A stretch of DNA of 64,000 nt from the NCBI RefSeq assembly GCF_036924515.1, contig NZ_JAZHRR010000001.1:3071001-3135000 (forward strand), in the 5' to 3' direction. The position numbers and the translations under genes were made by a program. Below the pieces are notes generated by a model. It did no database searches. It saw only the letters and a program-made list of their open reading frames with translations, and was not told the origin of the DNA. The DNA is from Bradyrhizobium sp. AZCC 1610. GTDB taxonomy: Bacteria; Pseudomonadota; Alphaproteobacteria; Rhizobiales; Xanthobacteraceae. Positions 50,241 through 59,662 of this stretch are shown piece by piece (the first letter of the stretch is position 1; every line of letters starts with the position of its first letter).

Positions 50241-51040
50241 TGCTCGGTCGCCTTGATGAAGTCGAACAATTGCCGCCGCAGCCGCAGGAATTCGGGATGC
50301 TCGCGGGTCGACAATTGATCGCGCGGGCGCGGCAGGTTGACCGAAAGCTCGATGCCGATCCGTCCCGGATGCGGCAACAGGCCGATGACGCGGTCACCGA
50401 GATAGATGGCTTCGTCGAGGTCGTGGGTCACGAAGATCACGGTGGCGCCGCTGGCCGCCACCAGCGACAGCACCTCGTCCTGCAAGCCCTGCCGCGTCAT
50501 CGCGTCCAGCGCGCCGAACGGCTCGTCCATCAGAAGCGTCTTCGGCTCCTGAGCGAGGCAGCGGGCGATCTGCAGGCGCTGCTGCATGCCACCGGACATT
50601 TCGGCGGGATATTTGCTCGCGTGGCCGGGCAGGCCGACGGTGCGCAGCAATTCCTCGATGCGGGCAGGGCGCTCGGATGACGGCATGCCGCCCGCTTCCA
50701 GCGCCAGCGAGACGTTGCCTGCCGCGGTACGCCACGGCAGCAGCGCCTTGCCGTAGTCCTGGAACACGATCGCGATCTCGCGGCGCGGCTCGCGCATCGA
50801 CTGGCCGTCGAAATTCACCTTGCCGCTGGTCGGCTGGTAGAGCCCTGCCGCCAGACGCAGCGCCGTGGTCTTGCCGCAACCGGACGCGCCGACGATGCAG
50901 AGGAATTCGCCGGGACGAACGCCGAGGCTGAGATTTTCGATGATGGTCTTGCCGCCGAGTACGAGCGTCACTCCGTCAAATGCGATCTGCGGCGCAGGGA
51001 TGCCGGGTACGGCTTCGAGGCGTTTTGCGGCGCTTGCCAT
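50237..51040 (-). CDS. ABC transporter ATP-binding protein (SsuB/TauB family)
   Basis: 267 residues. Walker A GASGCGKTTALRLAAG, Q-loop VFQDYGKALLPW, signature EMSGGMQQRLQIARCLAQEP, Walker B KTLLMDEPFGALDA, H-loop VTHDLDEA: all catalytic parts intact. Drives uptake through the paired permeases. ATGA overlap with the permease start downstream and three bases from the GntR stop upstream show one operon. Confidence 0.88.
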   Translation of the reverse strand: MASAAKRLEAVPGIPAPQIAFDGVTLVLGGKTIIENLSLGVRPGEFLCIVGASGCGKTTALRLAAGLYQPTSGKVNFDGQSMREPRREIAIVFQDYGKALLPWRTAAGNVSLALEAGGMPSSERPARIEELLRTVGLPGHASKYPAEMSGGMQQRLQIARCLAQEPKTLLMDEPFGALDAMTRQGLQDEVLSLVAASGATVIFVTHDLDEAIYLGDRVIGLLPHPGRIGIELSVNLPRPRDQLSTREHPEFLRLRRQLFDFIKATEQ

Positions 51041-51043
51041 GAT

Positions 51044-51742
51044 TCAACTCTCGCTGCCGGGAGGATAGACGAAATTGAGGGTCGAGCGCAGATGTGCTTC
51101 CAGCATCGTCTGCGAGCCGGGAATATCGCGCGCGATCGCCCGATCGGCCAGCAATTGATGCGCGCGCACGAATTTCTTGCCGCTATCGACCGAGCGCATC
51201 ATCATGCGGCGGTAGCGGTAGGCCTGGTCGTAGAGATCGGAATGGGCTGCCAGCAAACGCTTCGAGCCGCACGCCGCCAGCAGGGCAGTGTGAAAGCCCT
51301 TGTGCAGCCGGTCGAAATCCTCCGCGCCCTCGCGGAATTCATCGCCGGTCCGCTCGATATGGCGGCGCATCTGGTGCAATGCGCTGACGATACCGGCCTC
51401 CCAGGCATCGTCGCCGTGGATGATCGCCAGCCGAATGGCCTCGACCTCGACCGCCGTGCGCATGCAGGTGATGTCGAGCAGATCCTCGCGGCTGACGTCG
51501 GCGACGCGAAAGCCGCGCTGTCCGATGCTGACGATCAGCCCGCGCGACATTAGCCGCGACAAGCCCTCGCGCAGCGGCGTGGCGCCGATCTCGTAGCGCT
51601 GGACCAGATCGACGATGCCGAGTCGCGATCCCGGCGCCAGATGACCGGCCAGGATGTCCTGCTCGACCAGCACGGCTGCGCGCTCGCTCAGCGTGGCGGC
51701 CTCGGTCACCAGTCGGCTCGGTTGGCGCTCGGAGGCCGGCAT
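51044..51742 (-). CDS. GntR/FadR-type transcriptional regulator
   Basis: 232 residues. Winged helix near 15-80 (EQDILAGHLAPGSRLGIVDL, YEIGATPLREGLSRLMSRGL) then an FCD ligand-binding domain (LLDITCMRTAVEVEAIRLAI, FDRLHKGFHTALLAACGSKR) with metal/ligand His residues near 147 and 151. Sits inside the transporter operon, between binding protein and ATPase; likely senses the compound or a breakdown product and controls both divergent operons. Confidence 0.82.
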   Translation of the reverse strand: MPASERQPSRLVTEAATLSERAAVLVEQDILAGHLAPGSRLGIVDLVQRYEIGATPLREGLSRLMSRGLIVSIGQRGFRVADVSREDLLDITCMRTAVEVEAIRLAIIHGDDAWEAGIVSALHQMRRHIERTGDEFREGAEDFDRLHKGFHTALLAACGSKRLLAAHSDLYDQAYRYRRMMMRSVDSGKKFVRAHQLLADRAIARDIPGSQTMLEAHLRSTLNFVYPPGSES

Positions 51743-51753
51743 CGCGAAATCCT

Positions 51754-52677
51754 CTACTTCAGGACCAGCTTCGACGTGTCGAGCTTGGATTGCAGCATCT
51801 TCTGCGACGACATCACTTCGATCCACCAGCCGAGTTGCTCGGGCTTCAGCGCCGGTTCGGAGCGGTTCGGCGGCGTCGCCTTGACCAGCTCGATCGGCTG
51901 CTTGGTGAATTTTGAGATCGAGGTCGATGCCTTTTCGCGGTCGTTGTTGACGATGACCGCGGACTCGGCGATCGCGTCGCGGAATTTCTTGATGGCCGCG
52001 GCGTTCTTGTCGGCCCATTCGCGCGAGGCCGCGTAGAAGATGATGGGGTCGGTGCGCGCCAGTTCGACCGCGTAGCGTGCGCCGACCGAGCCCAGTCCGG
52101 CATTGGTCATCCGCGTCACGAACGGTTCGGCGGTCAGCACGGCATCGACGCCGCCCGACTTGATGATATCGGCCATGGTCGGGAAGGTGACCTCGACGAA
52201 ATTGACGCCCTTGGGATCGACGCCTTTCTCCACCAGCCATTTCACGAACAGCACGTGCAGGAAGGCGTTCAGGCCGGGCGCGCCGACCTTCTTGCCGACG
52301 AAATCCTTCGGCTCCTTGATGGTGATGCCGTTGCGGACAAAGGCGGTGATGTTGCCGTTCGACACAGGGCTCATCACGGTTGCGCCGGCAATCGCAACGA
52401 GATCGAGGCCGCCATCGGCCGCCTGCAGGAACACGGTCGAGGTCGGCCCGCCGATCTGGATCGAGTTCGACAGGATCGCCGCCGGGATATTCGAGTTGAT
52501 GCCGATCGGCGTCATCTCGACGTCTAGCCCGTGCTTTTTGAAGATGCCTTCGTCGATGGCCACCATCGCCGAGGCGCAGTCCGAGGTCGCCGTGCAGCCG
52601 ACCTGGATCTTGGCTTGCGCAAAGGCGGTGCCAGTCAGCGCCACGCTGACCGCAAGGGCGGCAAGGACCTTTTTCAC
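51754..52677 (-). CDS. ABC transporter substrate-binding protein (NMT1/SsuA-like)
   Basis: 307 residues from a GTG at 52677 (AAGAATGTA... after GGGGAGAATGTA). Signal peptide KKVLAALAVSVALTGTAFAQ. NMT1/SsuA-like motifs: MVAIDEGIFKKHGLDVEMTP, SIQIGGPTSTVFLQAADGGL, LVAIAGATVMSP, DFVGKKVGAPGLNAFLHVLF. Binds the solute in the periplasm. First gene of the minus-strand operon. The ligand cannot be told from sequence; the enzymes encoded divergently suggest a ring compound or its breakdown product. Confidence 0.82.
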   Translation of the reverse strand: MKKVLAALAVSVALTGTAFAQAKIQVGCTATSDCASAMVAIDEGIFKKHGLDVEMTPIGINSNIPAAILSNSIQIGGPTSTVFLQAADGGLDLVAIAGATVMSPVSNGNITAFVRNGITIKEPKDFVGKKVGAPGLNAFLHVLFVKWLVEKGVDPKGVNFVEVTFPTMADIIKSGGVDAVLTAEPFVTRMTNAGLGSVGARYAVELARTDPIIFYAASREWADKNAAAIKKFRDAIAESAVIVNNDREKASTSISKFTKQPIELVKATPPNRSEPALKPEQLGWWIEVMSSQKMLQSKLDTSKLVLK

Positions 52678-52764
52678 TACATTCTCCCCAATATACATTT
52701 TTCTGTCTTGTTTATCGATATTTTTTTTGATCATATATTTCATCGGAAAACAAGGGGTCATCCA
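52678..52764. promoter_or_regulatory. Divergent promoter between transporter and hydrolase operons
   Basis: Only 87 bases, strongly A+T-rich in a GC-rich context, with palindromes TATCGATA (52713-52720) and TGATCA (52728-52733). Candidate GntR operator(s) for both operons. Confidence 0.55.
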
Positions 52765-53748
52765 GTGAAACTCGCGACATTCAAATCCGGCGGACAGGAA
52801 AAGATCGGAATCGTGCATACGGGCGATACGCTTCTGTTCGATCTCGCAGCCGCCGTTAACCGGAGCGGAAGCGCCAGCCCGGCCTTCGCATCGATGCTGG
52901 CATTGATCGACGCCGGAGGCGGCGCGCTCGAACAGGCAGCCCAGGTGTTCGACAAGCACGGCAAGGACGCGAGCCTGTCGGTACCGGTGCAGACCGCCGA
53001 GATTCTCGCGCCGGTCCCGGAGCCGCGGCAGATGCGCGATGGCATGTCGTTCCCGCTGCACATCCTGCAAGCCCCGCGCGGGCAGCTCAAGCTTGCCGCG
53101 CGCGCCAAGGGCGACATGGCGGAACTGGCGCGGATCGAGGCCGAGCCGCTTGGCGAGCTGCCGGAGATCTACCGCAAGCAACCGATCTACTACATCACCA
53201 ACCGCTTCAGCGTCCGCGGCACCAACACCACCGTGAAGTGGCCGCGCTACAGCCAGGTGATGGATTACGAACTCGAATTCGGCATCATCACCAAAAGCAA
53301 GGGCGCCAACATCTCCGCCGCCGAGGCCAAAGACCACATCTTCGGCTATACGATCTTCAACGACTTTTCCGCCCGCGATGCCCAGCGCATCGAAATGGAA
53401 GGCCGGCTGGGGCCGGCGAAAGGCAAGAGTTTTGACGGCGGCAATGTGATGGGGCCGTGGATCGTCACGCCGGACGAGATCGGCGATCCCTACAAATTGA
53501 AGATGGAAGCGCGCGTCAGCGGCGAGAGGCGCTCGCAAGGGGTAAGCGAGGGCATGCTATTCTCGTTCGAGGAGATCATCGCCCACGTCAGCAAGGACGA
53601 GACCCTGATGCCCGGCGAATTCATCGGATCCGGCACTGTCGGCAATGGCTGCGGCCTCGAGCTCGGCTGGTATCTCGAGCACGGCGACACCATCGAACTC
53701 GAAGTCGAAAAGATCGGTATTTTGAAGAACCGGGTTGAGCGGCAATAG
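52765..53748 (+). CDS. Fumarylacetoacetate hydrolase family protein
   Basis: 327 residues from GTG 52765 (AGGGG ten bases before). N-terminal cap (LATFKSGGQEKIGIVHTGDT) then the FAH catalytic fold: RFSVRGTNTTVKWPRYSQVM, DYELEFGIITKSKGANISAA (metal-binding Glu pair), HIFGYTIFNDFSARDAQRIE and GKSFDGGNVMGPWIVTPDEI. Such enzymes hydrolyse or hydrate acylpyruvates from aromatic breakdown. Start of the plus-strand operon with a cyclase and amidohydrolase. Confidence 0.82.
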   Translation: MKLATFKSGGQEKIGIVHTGDTLLFDLAAAVNRSGSASPAFASMLALIDAGGGALEQAAQVFDKHGKDASLSVPVQTAEILAPVPEPRQMRDGMSFPLHILQAPRGQLKLAARAKGDMAELARIEAEPLGELPEIYRKQPIYYITNRFSVRGTNTTVKWPRYSQVMDYELEFGIITKSKGANISAAEAKDHIFGYTIFNDFSARDAQRIEMEGRLGPAKGKSFDGGNVMGPWIVTPDEIGDPYKLKMEARVSGERRSQGVSEGMLFSFEEIIAHVSKDETLMPGEFIGSGTVGNGCGLELGWYLEHGDTIELEVEKIGILKNRVERQ

Positions 53749-53797
53749 CTGCCCCCGGATACGTCAGCAAAACAAGAAACACCAGCGAGGAAACGCC

Positions 53798-54574
53798 ATG
53801 GCGCGCAAGTTGATCGATATCTCCGTTCCCCTGCAAAACGACGTGCCGGCCGATCCGCCCGGCAATCATCCGACCATCCAGTATATCGATCACCAGCAGG
53901 GCCTGCCGCGGATGCTGCAGTTCTTCGACGGGCTGAAGGCGGAAGACCTGCCGGACGGGCAGGGCTGGGCGGTCGAGCAGGTATCGCTCTCCACCCACAA
54001 CGGAACGCATCTCGACGCGCCCTGGCACTTCCACCCCACCATGAATCGCGGCGAGCGCTCCTGGACCATCGACGAGGTGCCGCTGGAATGGTGCCTACAG
54101 CCGGGCGTGAAGCTCGACTTCCGGCATCTTCCGGACGGCTATGTCGCCACCGCCAAGGACGTCGAAGCCGAACTGAAGCGGATCGGCCATACGCTGTCGC
54201 CGCTGGAAATCGTCGTGGTCAACACCAGCGCCGGCGTCAAATATGGAAGGCCCGATTACGTCACCTCCGGGTGCGGCATGGGCTACGAGGCGACGATGTA
54301 TCTGTTGGAGCGCGGCGTGCGGCTGACTGGCATCGACGGCTGGAGCTGGGATGCGCCGTTCATCTACACGGCGAAGAAATATGCCGAGACTGGGGATGCC
54401 AGCCTGATCTGGGAAGGCCACAAGGCCGGCCGCCACATCGGCTATTGCCACATCGAAAAGCTGCACAATCTCGAACAACTGCCGTCGACCGGATTCATGG
54501 TGTCGTGCTTCCCGGTGAAGATCGAGCGCGCCTCGGCGGGCTGGACCCGGGCGGTCGCCATTCTCGACGGCTGA
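53798..54574 (+). CDS. Cyclase family protein (kynurenine formamidase-like)
   Basis: 258 residues from ATG 53798 after GAGG. The metal motif STHNGTHLDAPWHFHP is the diagnostic HxGTHxDxPxH of the cyclase/KynB family. Further MARKLIDISVPLQNDVPADP and VTSGCGMGYEATMYLLERGV. Hydrolyses amide/lactone-like substrates. Second in the operon, 49 bases after the FAH gene. Confidence 0.85.
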   Translation: MARKLIDISVPLQNDVPADPPGNHPTIQYIDHQQGLPRMLQFFDGLKAEDLPDGQGWAVEQVSLSTHNGTHLDAPWHFHPTMNRGERSWTIDEVPLEWCLQPGVKLDFRHLPDGYVATAKDVEAELKRIGHTLSPLEIVVVNTSAGVKYGRPDYVTSGCGMGYEATMYLLERGVRLTGIDGWSWDAPFIYTAKKYAETGDASLIWEGHKAGRHIGYCHIEKLHNLEQLPSTGFMVSCFPVKIERASAGWTRAVAILDG

Positions 54575-54613
54575 TGGCTGCACGCGACAACAACAAAAAC
54601 AGGGAGAGCACGG

Positions 54614-55711
54614 ATGACGGATTTGTGCACGCCCCCGCTGCGGGGATGCTTCTGCTGTGGCCCATCAAGTTCGTCGCGTTCCGCAGCAAGCCGGCGCGGC
54701 TTCATGTTCGGCGCCGGCGCGCTGGCGCTGACAACAGCGGCAGGTAGCAGCCGGGCAACGGCACAAACCGTCGACACAAAACCGTTCCGGATTGACGTCC
54801 ATCATCATCTGTCGCCGCCGACCTATGTGACCGCGTCGAATGATAGTGGCTTCGGCGATCCGTTGATGAAGAACTGGAGCATCGAGAAATCGCTGGCCGA
54901 CATGGATAGAGCCGGCATCGCCACCGCGATGCTGTCCGTGACCACGCCCGCGGTCAATTTCACCACGGGCGAGAACGCGCGAAAGCTCTGCCGCGAGTCG
55001 AATGAATATGCGGCGAAGCTTGTTGCGGATTATCCCGGACGGTTTGGCAATTTCGCAAAGCTGCCGCTCACCGACGCCGAAGGCAGCCTGCGCGAACTGA
55101 CGTATGCGCTCGACACGCTCAAGGCCGACGGCATCGCCTTGATGACGAGTTACGGCGACAAATGGCTCGGCGATCCGCTGTTCCTGCCCGTGATGGAGGA
55201 GCTCAATCGCCGCAAGGCGTTGGTCTACACCCATCCGACGGCGGCCAATTGCTGCGTGAACCTGGCGCCGACGCAGCCGCCCGTCATGATCGAGTTCGGC
55301 ACCGACACGACGCGCACCATCGCCGACATCATCTTCTCCGGCAATGCGCGGCGGTTTCCCGACATCCGCTGGATCTTCTCCCACGCGGGCGGGACCATGC
55401 CGTTCCTGATCGAACGCTTCGTCCGCCATCCGCTGCTGGCGCCGAAGGCCAAGGAGACGGTGCCCGACGGCACGCTCACCGAGCTGAAGCGTTTCTTCTA
55501 CGACACCGCGCAGACCTCCAACCGCGGCTCGATGTCGGCGCTGGCGGCGATCATTCCGCCGTCGCAGATCGTGTTCGGAACGGACTTCCCGTACCGGACC
55601 GGCGGCGATCATGTGAAGGGGCTGCGCGAGGCGGGCGTGTTCACGGAAGAACAGATAGCGGCGATCGAGCGCGGCAATGCGCTTAAGCTGTTACCGCGAC
55701 TCGCAAGCTAG
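54614..55711 (+). CDS. Tat-exported amidohydrolase-2 (ACMSD-like) family protein
   Basis: 365 residues. N-terminus has a twin-arginine motif SRRGFMFGAGALALTTAAGS, suggesting Tat export. Metal-binding DVHHHLSPPTYV (His63-65), IFSHAGGTMPFLIERF and IVFGTDFPYRTGGDH (Asp) are those of amidohydrolase_2/ACMSD proteins, decarboxylases or hydrolases of aromatic acids. ATG at 54614 in GGGAGAGCACGGATG. Third gene of the operon; export is odd beside two cytoplasmic enzymes. Confidence 0.75.
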   Translation: MTDLCTPPLRGCFCCGPSSSSRSAASRRGFMFGAGALALTTAAGSSRATAQTVDTKPFRIDVHHHLSPPTYVTASNDSGFGDPLMKNWSIEKSLADMDRAGIATAMLSVTTPAVNFTTGENARKLCRESNEYAAKLVADYPGRFGNFAKLPLTDAEGSLRELTYALDTLKADGIALMTSYGDKWLGDPLFLPVMEELNRRKALVYTHPTAANCCVNLAPTQPPVMIEFGTDTTRTIADIIFSGNARRFPDIRWIFSHAGGTMPFLIERFVRHPLLAPKAKETVPDGTLTELKRFFYDTAQTSNRGSMSALAAIIPPSQIVFGTDFPYRTGGDHVKGLREAGVFTEEQIAAIERGNALKLLPRLAS

Positions 55712-55820
55712 TTGTCATGTCGCGAAGCGATCCGCAAAATGGAAAAGGCGCGCCGGATTGTCCGGCACGCCTTTGATCTTGTCTCCGATCCCCGCCTCAG
55801 GCGACGACGATCGGCCTATA

Positions 55821-56105
55821 TCACCACCTGCAGACGCGGGCGCCGTAGGCGTTCCACCAGCAGCGCGGACCAGGGCGTACAATAACGGGCCCGCCATAGA
55901 AGCCTCGGCCTCGGCCGCGATAGAAGCCACGACCGCCGCCGCGATAGAAGCCACGGCCACCGCGATAGCCTCCTCTGCCGCCTCGGTACGCCTCTGCCGG
56001 CGAAGTCGTCGCGCCAACCAGAATGGCAGAGCTGCTCGCCACGTAGACGAACAACAAAGCCAACGCTGCAAGGCAGCGGGTCAGGATATTGTAGCGTTTA
56101 GCCAT
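55821..56105 (-). CDS. Exported Gly/Arg/Tyr-rich protein
   Basis: 94 residues. Signal peptide (CLAALALLFVYVASSSAILV, about 1-38). Mature part is a repeat of RGGRGGYRGGRGFYRGG blocks followed by RPGPRCWWNAYGARVCRW. Such low-complexity exported proteins are common in Bradyrhizobium; function unknown, possibly cell-envelope. Convergent with the amidohydrolase gene. Confidence 0.6.
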   Translation of the reverse strand: MAKRYNILTRCLAALALLFVYVASSSAILVGATTSPAEAYRGGRGGYRGGRGFYRGGGRGFYRGRGRGFYGGPVIVRPGPRCWWNAYGARVCRW

Positions 56106-56442
56106 TCGAGAATCTCCCGGTCACTTCCAAGCATCTGGACTTCGGCACTGTCCCACTTAGACGCGCGAGAAAGCCTTCGGTTCAGATGCGGCAAGACAAT
56201 ATTTTCACTAAGGTTCTTTCGGGGTCGGGACTTTATTAAGGAGGGCAGGTAAGGTCAAGTTACCGTCGGATTGGCCAGCATTCTTGCGTTGCGCCGTTCA
56301 TCTTCCTGAATGCTTGCTGAACGCCGATGATTGTGCGTTGCAGAATTTGGAGAGAAGCTACGGCACGGCCACGCCAGCATCTTGATGTCGACACGATCTC
56401 CATTTTTCAGCGCACGATGAATCCCCGCCTTAACGAGTACCC
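56106..56442. other. Intergenic gap without recognised features
   Basis: 337 bases between the RG-rich gene and the carbamoyltransferase. I see no gene, repeat or strong hairpin; it must hold the promoter for the carbamoyltransferase. Confidence 0.4.
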
Positions 56443-58254
56443 ATGTCCAAAAAACACACTTATGTCCTTGGCCTGAACACTTATGACCATGATGTGAGCG
56501 CCTGCCTGTTGCGCGACGGCGCCATCGTGTTTGCGATCGCCAAGGAGCGGATCACGCGGGCCAAGCACGCATCGGGCTTCTACAAGGAAGTGATCGATTA
56601 TTGCCTCGAGGCCGAAGGCATTACGCTCGACGACGTCGATCTCGTGGTGCGCAATTGCTACATCCTGCCGGTCCCGGAAATGGAGGAGCGGCTGGTCTAT
56701 TTTGACGCGCCGGGCTTTCTGCCGGATTTCGAGCGGGGCGACGCGGCCAAGCATCCGCTGTATCTGTCGCGTCAGGACAAGGTGGTCACGATCTCCCATC
56801 ATCTTGCGCACGCCTACAGCGCGTTCGCGGTGTCGCCGTTCGAGGATGGCGTCGTGATGATCGTCGATGGCGTCGGCAGCTACCGCTCCGACGTCATGGA
56901 AGCCTTTCCCGCCAGCGACACGGCGACGCCGCTGGCACGCGAGTCCGAGAGCTACTACAAGTTCAGCGGCACCGCGCTCGAATGCCTGAAAAAGGTCTGG
57001 ATGGAGCCCGACCGCGGCTTCCTCAGCGACGAATTCTACAACATGCCCGGCCTCGGTGCGCTCTACAGCCGCGCCTCGACCTACATCTTCGGCGACTGGA
57101 ACAAGTGCGGCGAGCTGATGGGATTGGCGCCCTATGGCCGCCGCGATCAGGTCAAGCATCTGCTCGAAATGACCGACGGCCAGCTGCAGGTGCCGCACTG
57201 GACCGCTGAGTTCAAGCAGCCTTACGTGTTCGAACCCGGCAGCAACTGGGAAAAGAGCCCTGCGATGCGGCACTGGGAAGATCTGGCCTGGCGCACGCAG
57301 GACGACACCGAAAACGTCCTGCTTGCCCGAGCCCGCTGGTTGCGCGAAACCACCGGTGCGAAGAACCTCTGCATGGCCGGTGGCGTGGCGCTGAATTGCG
57401 TGGCGAACGGCCGGGTCGCCCGCGAAGCCGGATTCGAAAACGTCTGGATCCAGCCCGCGGCGGGCGACGACGGGATCGCCATTGGCTGCGCCTATTACGG
57501 CTGGCTCGAAATCCTGAAGCAGCGCCGCGGCTTCGTGATGGATCATTCCTATGTCGGCAGGCGCTACAGCGATCAGGAAGCCGCCAAGGAATTGCAGAAA
57601 TTCCTGGTGCGGATCCAGGTCGATGCCGTCAAGAGCGAGAACGTCTGCCGCGATACGGCAAAGCTGCTCGCCGATCAGAAAGTGATCGGCTGGTTTCAGG
57701 ACCGGTCGGAGTTCGGACCACGAGCGCTCGGCAACCGCAGTCTGCTGGCCGATCCGCGCAAGCCCGAAATGAAGGATATCCTCAACAGCCGCGTCAAACA
57801 CCGGCAGGCGTTCCGGCCGTTCGCGCCGATCGTGCTGGCCGAGCGCATGAAGGAGATCTTCGAAGGCGAGGAGGACTCACCCTTCATGCTGATCGCCAAG
57901 CCGGTTCGTCCCGAGTGGCGGGACAGGATTCCTGCGATCGTGCATGTCGACGGCACCGCGCGGGTGCAGACCGTGCGCGAAGAAACCAATCCGATGCTTT
58001 ACCGCCTGCTAAAGGAATTCGAGGCGCTGACCGGTGTTCCCGTGCTGATCAACACCTCATTCAATATCAAGGGCGAGCCGATCGTGGAAACGCCGCAGGA
58101 TGCCGTGAACTGCTTTCTGACCACGGGCGTCGATCATCTGGTCATCCACGACACGATCGTGTCGAAGACCGCCATGCACAAGGTGGTCGCGCCGCTGGTC
58201 AATATCTACACCGACGTGCGGATGCTGGTGGCGTCGACAGCGCAGCCGGCCTGA
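56443..58254 (+). CDS. NodU/CmcH family carbamoyltransferase
   Basis: 603 residues. N-terminal Kae1-like domain: YVLGLNTYDHDVSACLLRDG, TISHHLAHAYSAFAVSPFED (metal His pair), GVVMIVDGVG, AGDDGIAIGCAYYGWLEILK. C-terminal domain: VIGWFQDRSEFGPRALGNRS, LLADPRKPEMKDILNSRVKH. These enzymes use carbamoyl phosphate to O-carbamoylate sugars or antibiotic precursors; NodU decorates Nod factors. Alone, not in a nod cluster, so its substrate is unknown. Large antisense frames across it are artefacts. Confidence 0.85.
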   Translation: MSKKHTYVLGLNTYDHDVSACLLRDGAIVFAIAKERITRAKHASGFYKEVIDYCLEAEGITLDDVDLVVRNCYILPVPEMEERLVYFDAPGFLPDFERGDAAKHPLYLSRQDKVVTISHHLAHAYSAFAVSPFEDGVVMIVDGVGSYRSDVMEAFPASDTATPLARESESYYKFSGTALECLKKVWMEPDRGFLSDEFYNMPGLGALYSRASTYIFGDWNKCGELMGLAPYGRRDQVKHLLEMTDGQLQVPHWTAEFKQPYVFEPGSNWEKSPAMRHWEDLAWRTQDDTENVLLARARWLRETTGAKNLCMAGGVALNCVANGRVAREAGFENVWIQPAAGDDGIAIGCAYYGWLEILKQRRGFVMDHSYVGRRYSDQEAAKELQKFLVRIQVDAVKSENVCRDTAKLLADQKVIGWFQDRSEFGPRALGNRSLLADPRKPEMKDILNSRVKHRQAFRPFAPIVLAERMKEIFEGEEDSPFMLIAKPVRPEWRDRIPAIVHVDGTARVQTVREETNPMLYRLLKEFEALTGVPVLINTSFNIKGEPIVETPQDAVNCFLTTGVDHLVIHDTIVSKTAMHKVVAPLVNIYTDVRMLVASTAQPA

Positions 58255-58284
58255 ACCGGCTGCCGGAGACCAGCCGGGAGCCGC

Positions 58285-59430
58285 TCAGGCGGCTTTCGGC
58301 GCCGCCGGCTTGAGCGGCTTGTCCTGCCGCTTCGACCAGGAAATGTAGTAGGCGACGACGGTCATGATCGCGATGCCGGTCACGCTGACGAGGATCTGCA
58401 CGAGCAGCGAGCCTGAGCTCATCGATAGTTGGAAATGCCCGACAAAGGACAGGAACACGCCGACGCAGAAAACCGCGAGTGATTGCTGGCCGCAGACGAT
58501 CAGCGGATCGAAAATCTTCCACTCCAGGCCCGGCCACTCCTTGGGCACGAAACGGATGACCAGGATCACGATCACCACGAAGTGCAGGAAGCGATAGGGC
58601 GCAAGGTTGGTCTTGTCGTTGGGGTTAAAGGTCGAATACAGCCACTGCGGGAACATATCGCCGAACGTCGGAAACTTGCCGGCCATAGTCATGACCAAAG
58701 CGAAGATCATGTAAGCGATGCAGAAATACAGCGTGATCGGCGAGTTGATGATGTGCAGGTTCTTGCGGGCGCCGCCGAGCGCGCACCATGCGCCGAACAC
58801 GAACAGCACCTGCCAGGCGAACGGATTGAAGTACCAGGTGCCGACCGGATAGGCGGACAGGTTCCAGCCGGTCTGCCGAGACACCAGCCACAGCGCGATT
58901 GCAGCCAGCATGGTCAAGTTGGGCTGGCGCAGCATGAACCACAGCACCGGCGGGAACAGACCCATCAGCACGATGTAGAGCGGCAGCACGTCGAGATTGA
59001 CCGGCTTGAATTTCAGGAACAGTCCCTGCCGGAGCGTTTCGGTCGCGTTATCGATCAGGCCGACGACGTTGAAGTCGTTGACCAGTTGGGAATCGCCAAA
59101 ACGCAATGCGAGATAGCTGATCGAGGCGATATAGATCACGAACAGGATGATGTGGGCGACATAGAGCTGCCAGACCCGCTTGGTCAGCCGCGTGGCGCCG
59201 ACGATGAAGCCGCGTTCCAGCATCATCCGGGCGTAGACGAAGGAGGCGGTATAGCCGGAAATGAAAACGAACAGGTCGGCGGCGTCGCTAAACCCGTAAT
59301 TGCGGGTGGTGATCCAGTTCACGACATTGTCAGGGATATGATCCAGGTAAATCGCCCAGTTCGCGACTCCGCGAAACAGGTCCAGCCGGAGGTCGCGTCC
59401 TTTGTCGGGAAGGGTGGCGTTGATTTTCAT
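58285..59430 (-). CDS. OpgC-like membrane acyltransferase
   Basis: 381 residues, about ten hydrophobic spans. DLRLDLFRGVANWAIYLDHI, YGFSDAADLFVFISGYTASF, and DNDTF-type loops NFNPFAWQVLFVFGAWCAL identify OpgC, which adds succinyl groups to osmoregulated periplasmic glucans, or the related acyltransferase family. Start ATG 59430 after GGAAG. Confidence 0.82.
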   Translation of the reverse strand: MKINATLPDKGRDLRLDLFRGVANWAIYLDHIPDNVVNWITTRNYGFSDAADLFVFISGYTASFVYARMMLERGFIVGATRLTKRVWQLYVAHIILFVIYIASISYLALRFGDSQLVNDFNVVGLIDNATETLRQGLFLKFKPVNLDVLPLYIVLMGLFPPVLWFMLRQPNLTMLAAIALWLVSRQTGWNLSAYPVGTWYFNPFAWQVLFVFGAWCALGGARKNLHIINSPITLYFCIAYMIFALVMTMAGKFPTFGDMFPQWLYSTFNPNDKTNLAPYRFLHFVVIVILVIRFVPKEWPGLEWKIFDPLIVCGQQSLAVFCVGVFLSFVGHFQLSMSSGSLLVQILVSVTGIAIMTVVAYYISWSKRQDKPLKPAAPKAA

Positions 59431-59662
59431 GGATGCCGCTTCGCAGTGATGCTTTCGGGAGGATGGCGCCGCAACACGGGGTCCCGGGCGCCGGATAGCC
59501 CTGGATTGTCACAGTACGGCATAATCACTATACCGGTACGGAAATGGTACATCCGGATTTCTGGAATCACCCATCAAATTTCCTGAGAGGTGTGTCTATA
59601 CTATCCCGGCCGTTTCCACCAACCGCTACCATGTCGCATACGCTTAAGGACCCGAACCATCC

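Noticed and set aside
56407..57801. 464-codon open frame antisense to the carbamoyltransferase
   Set aside because: Shadow of GC-rich third positions; the plus-strand gene has all family motifs.
58483..59586. 367-codon open frame antisense to opgC
   Set aside because: Composition dominated by Arg, Gln, Asp and His; opgC motifs are on the minus strand.
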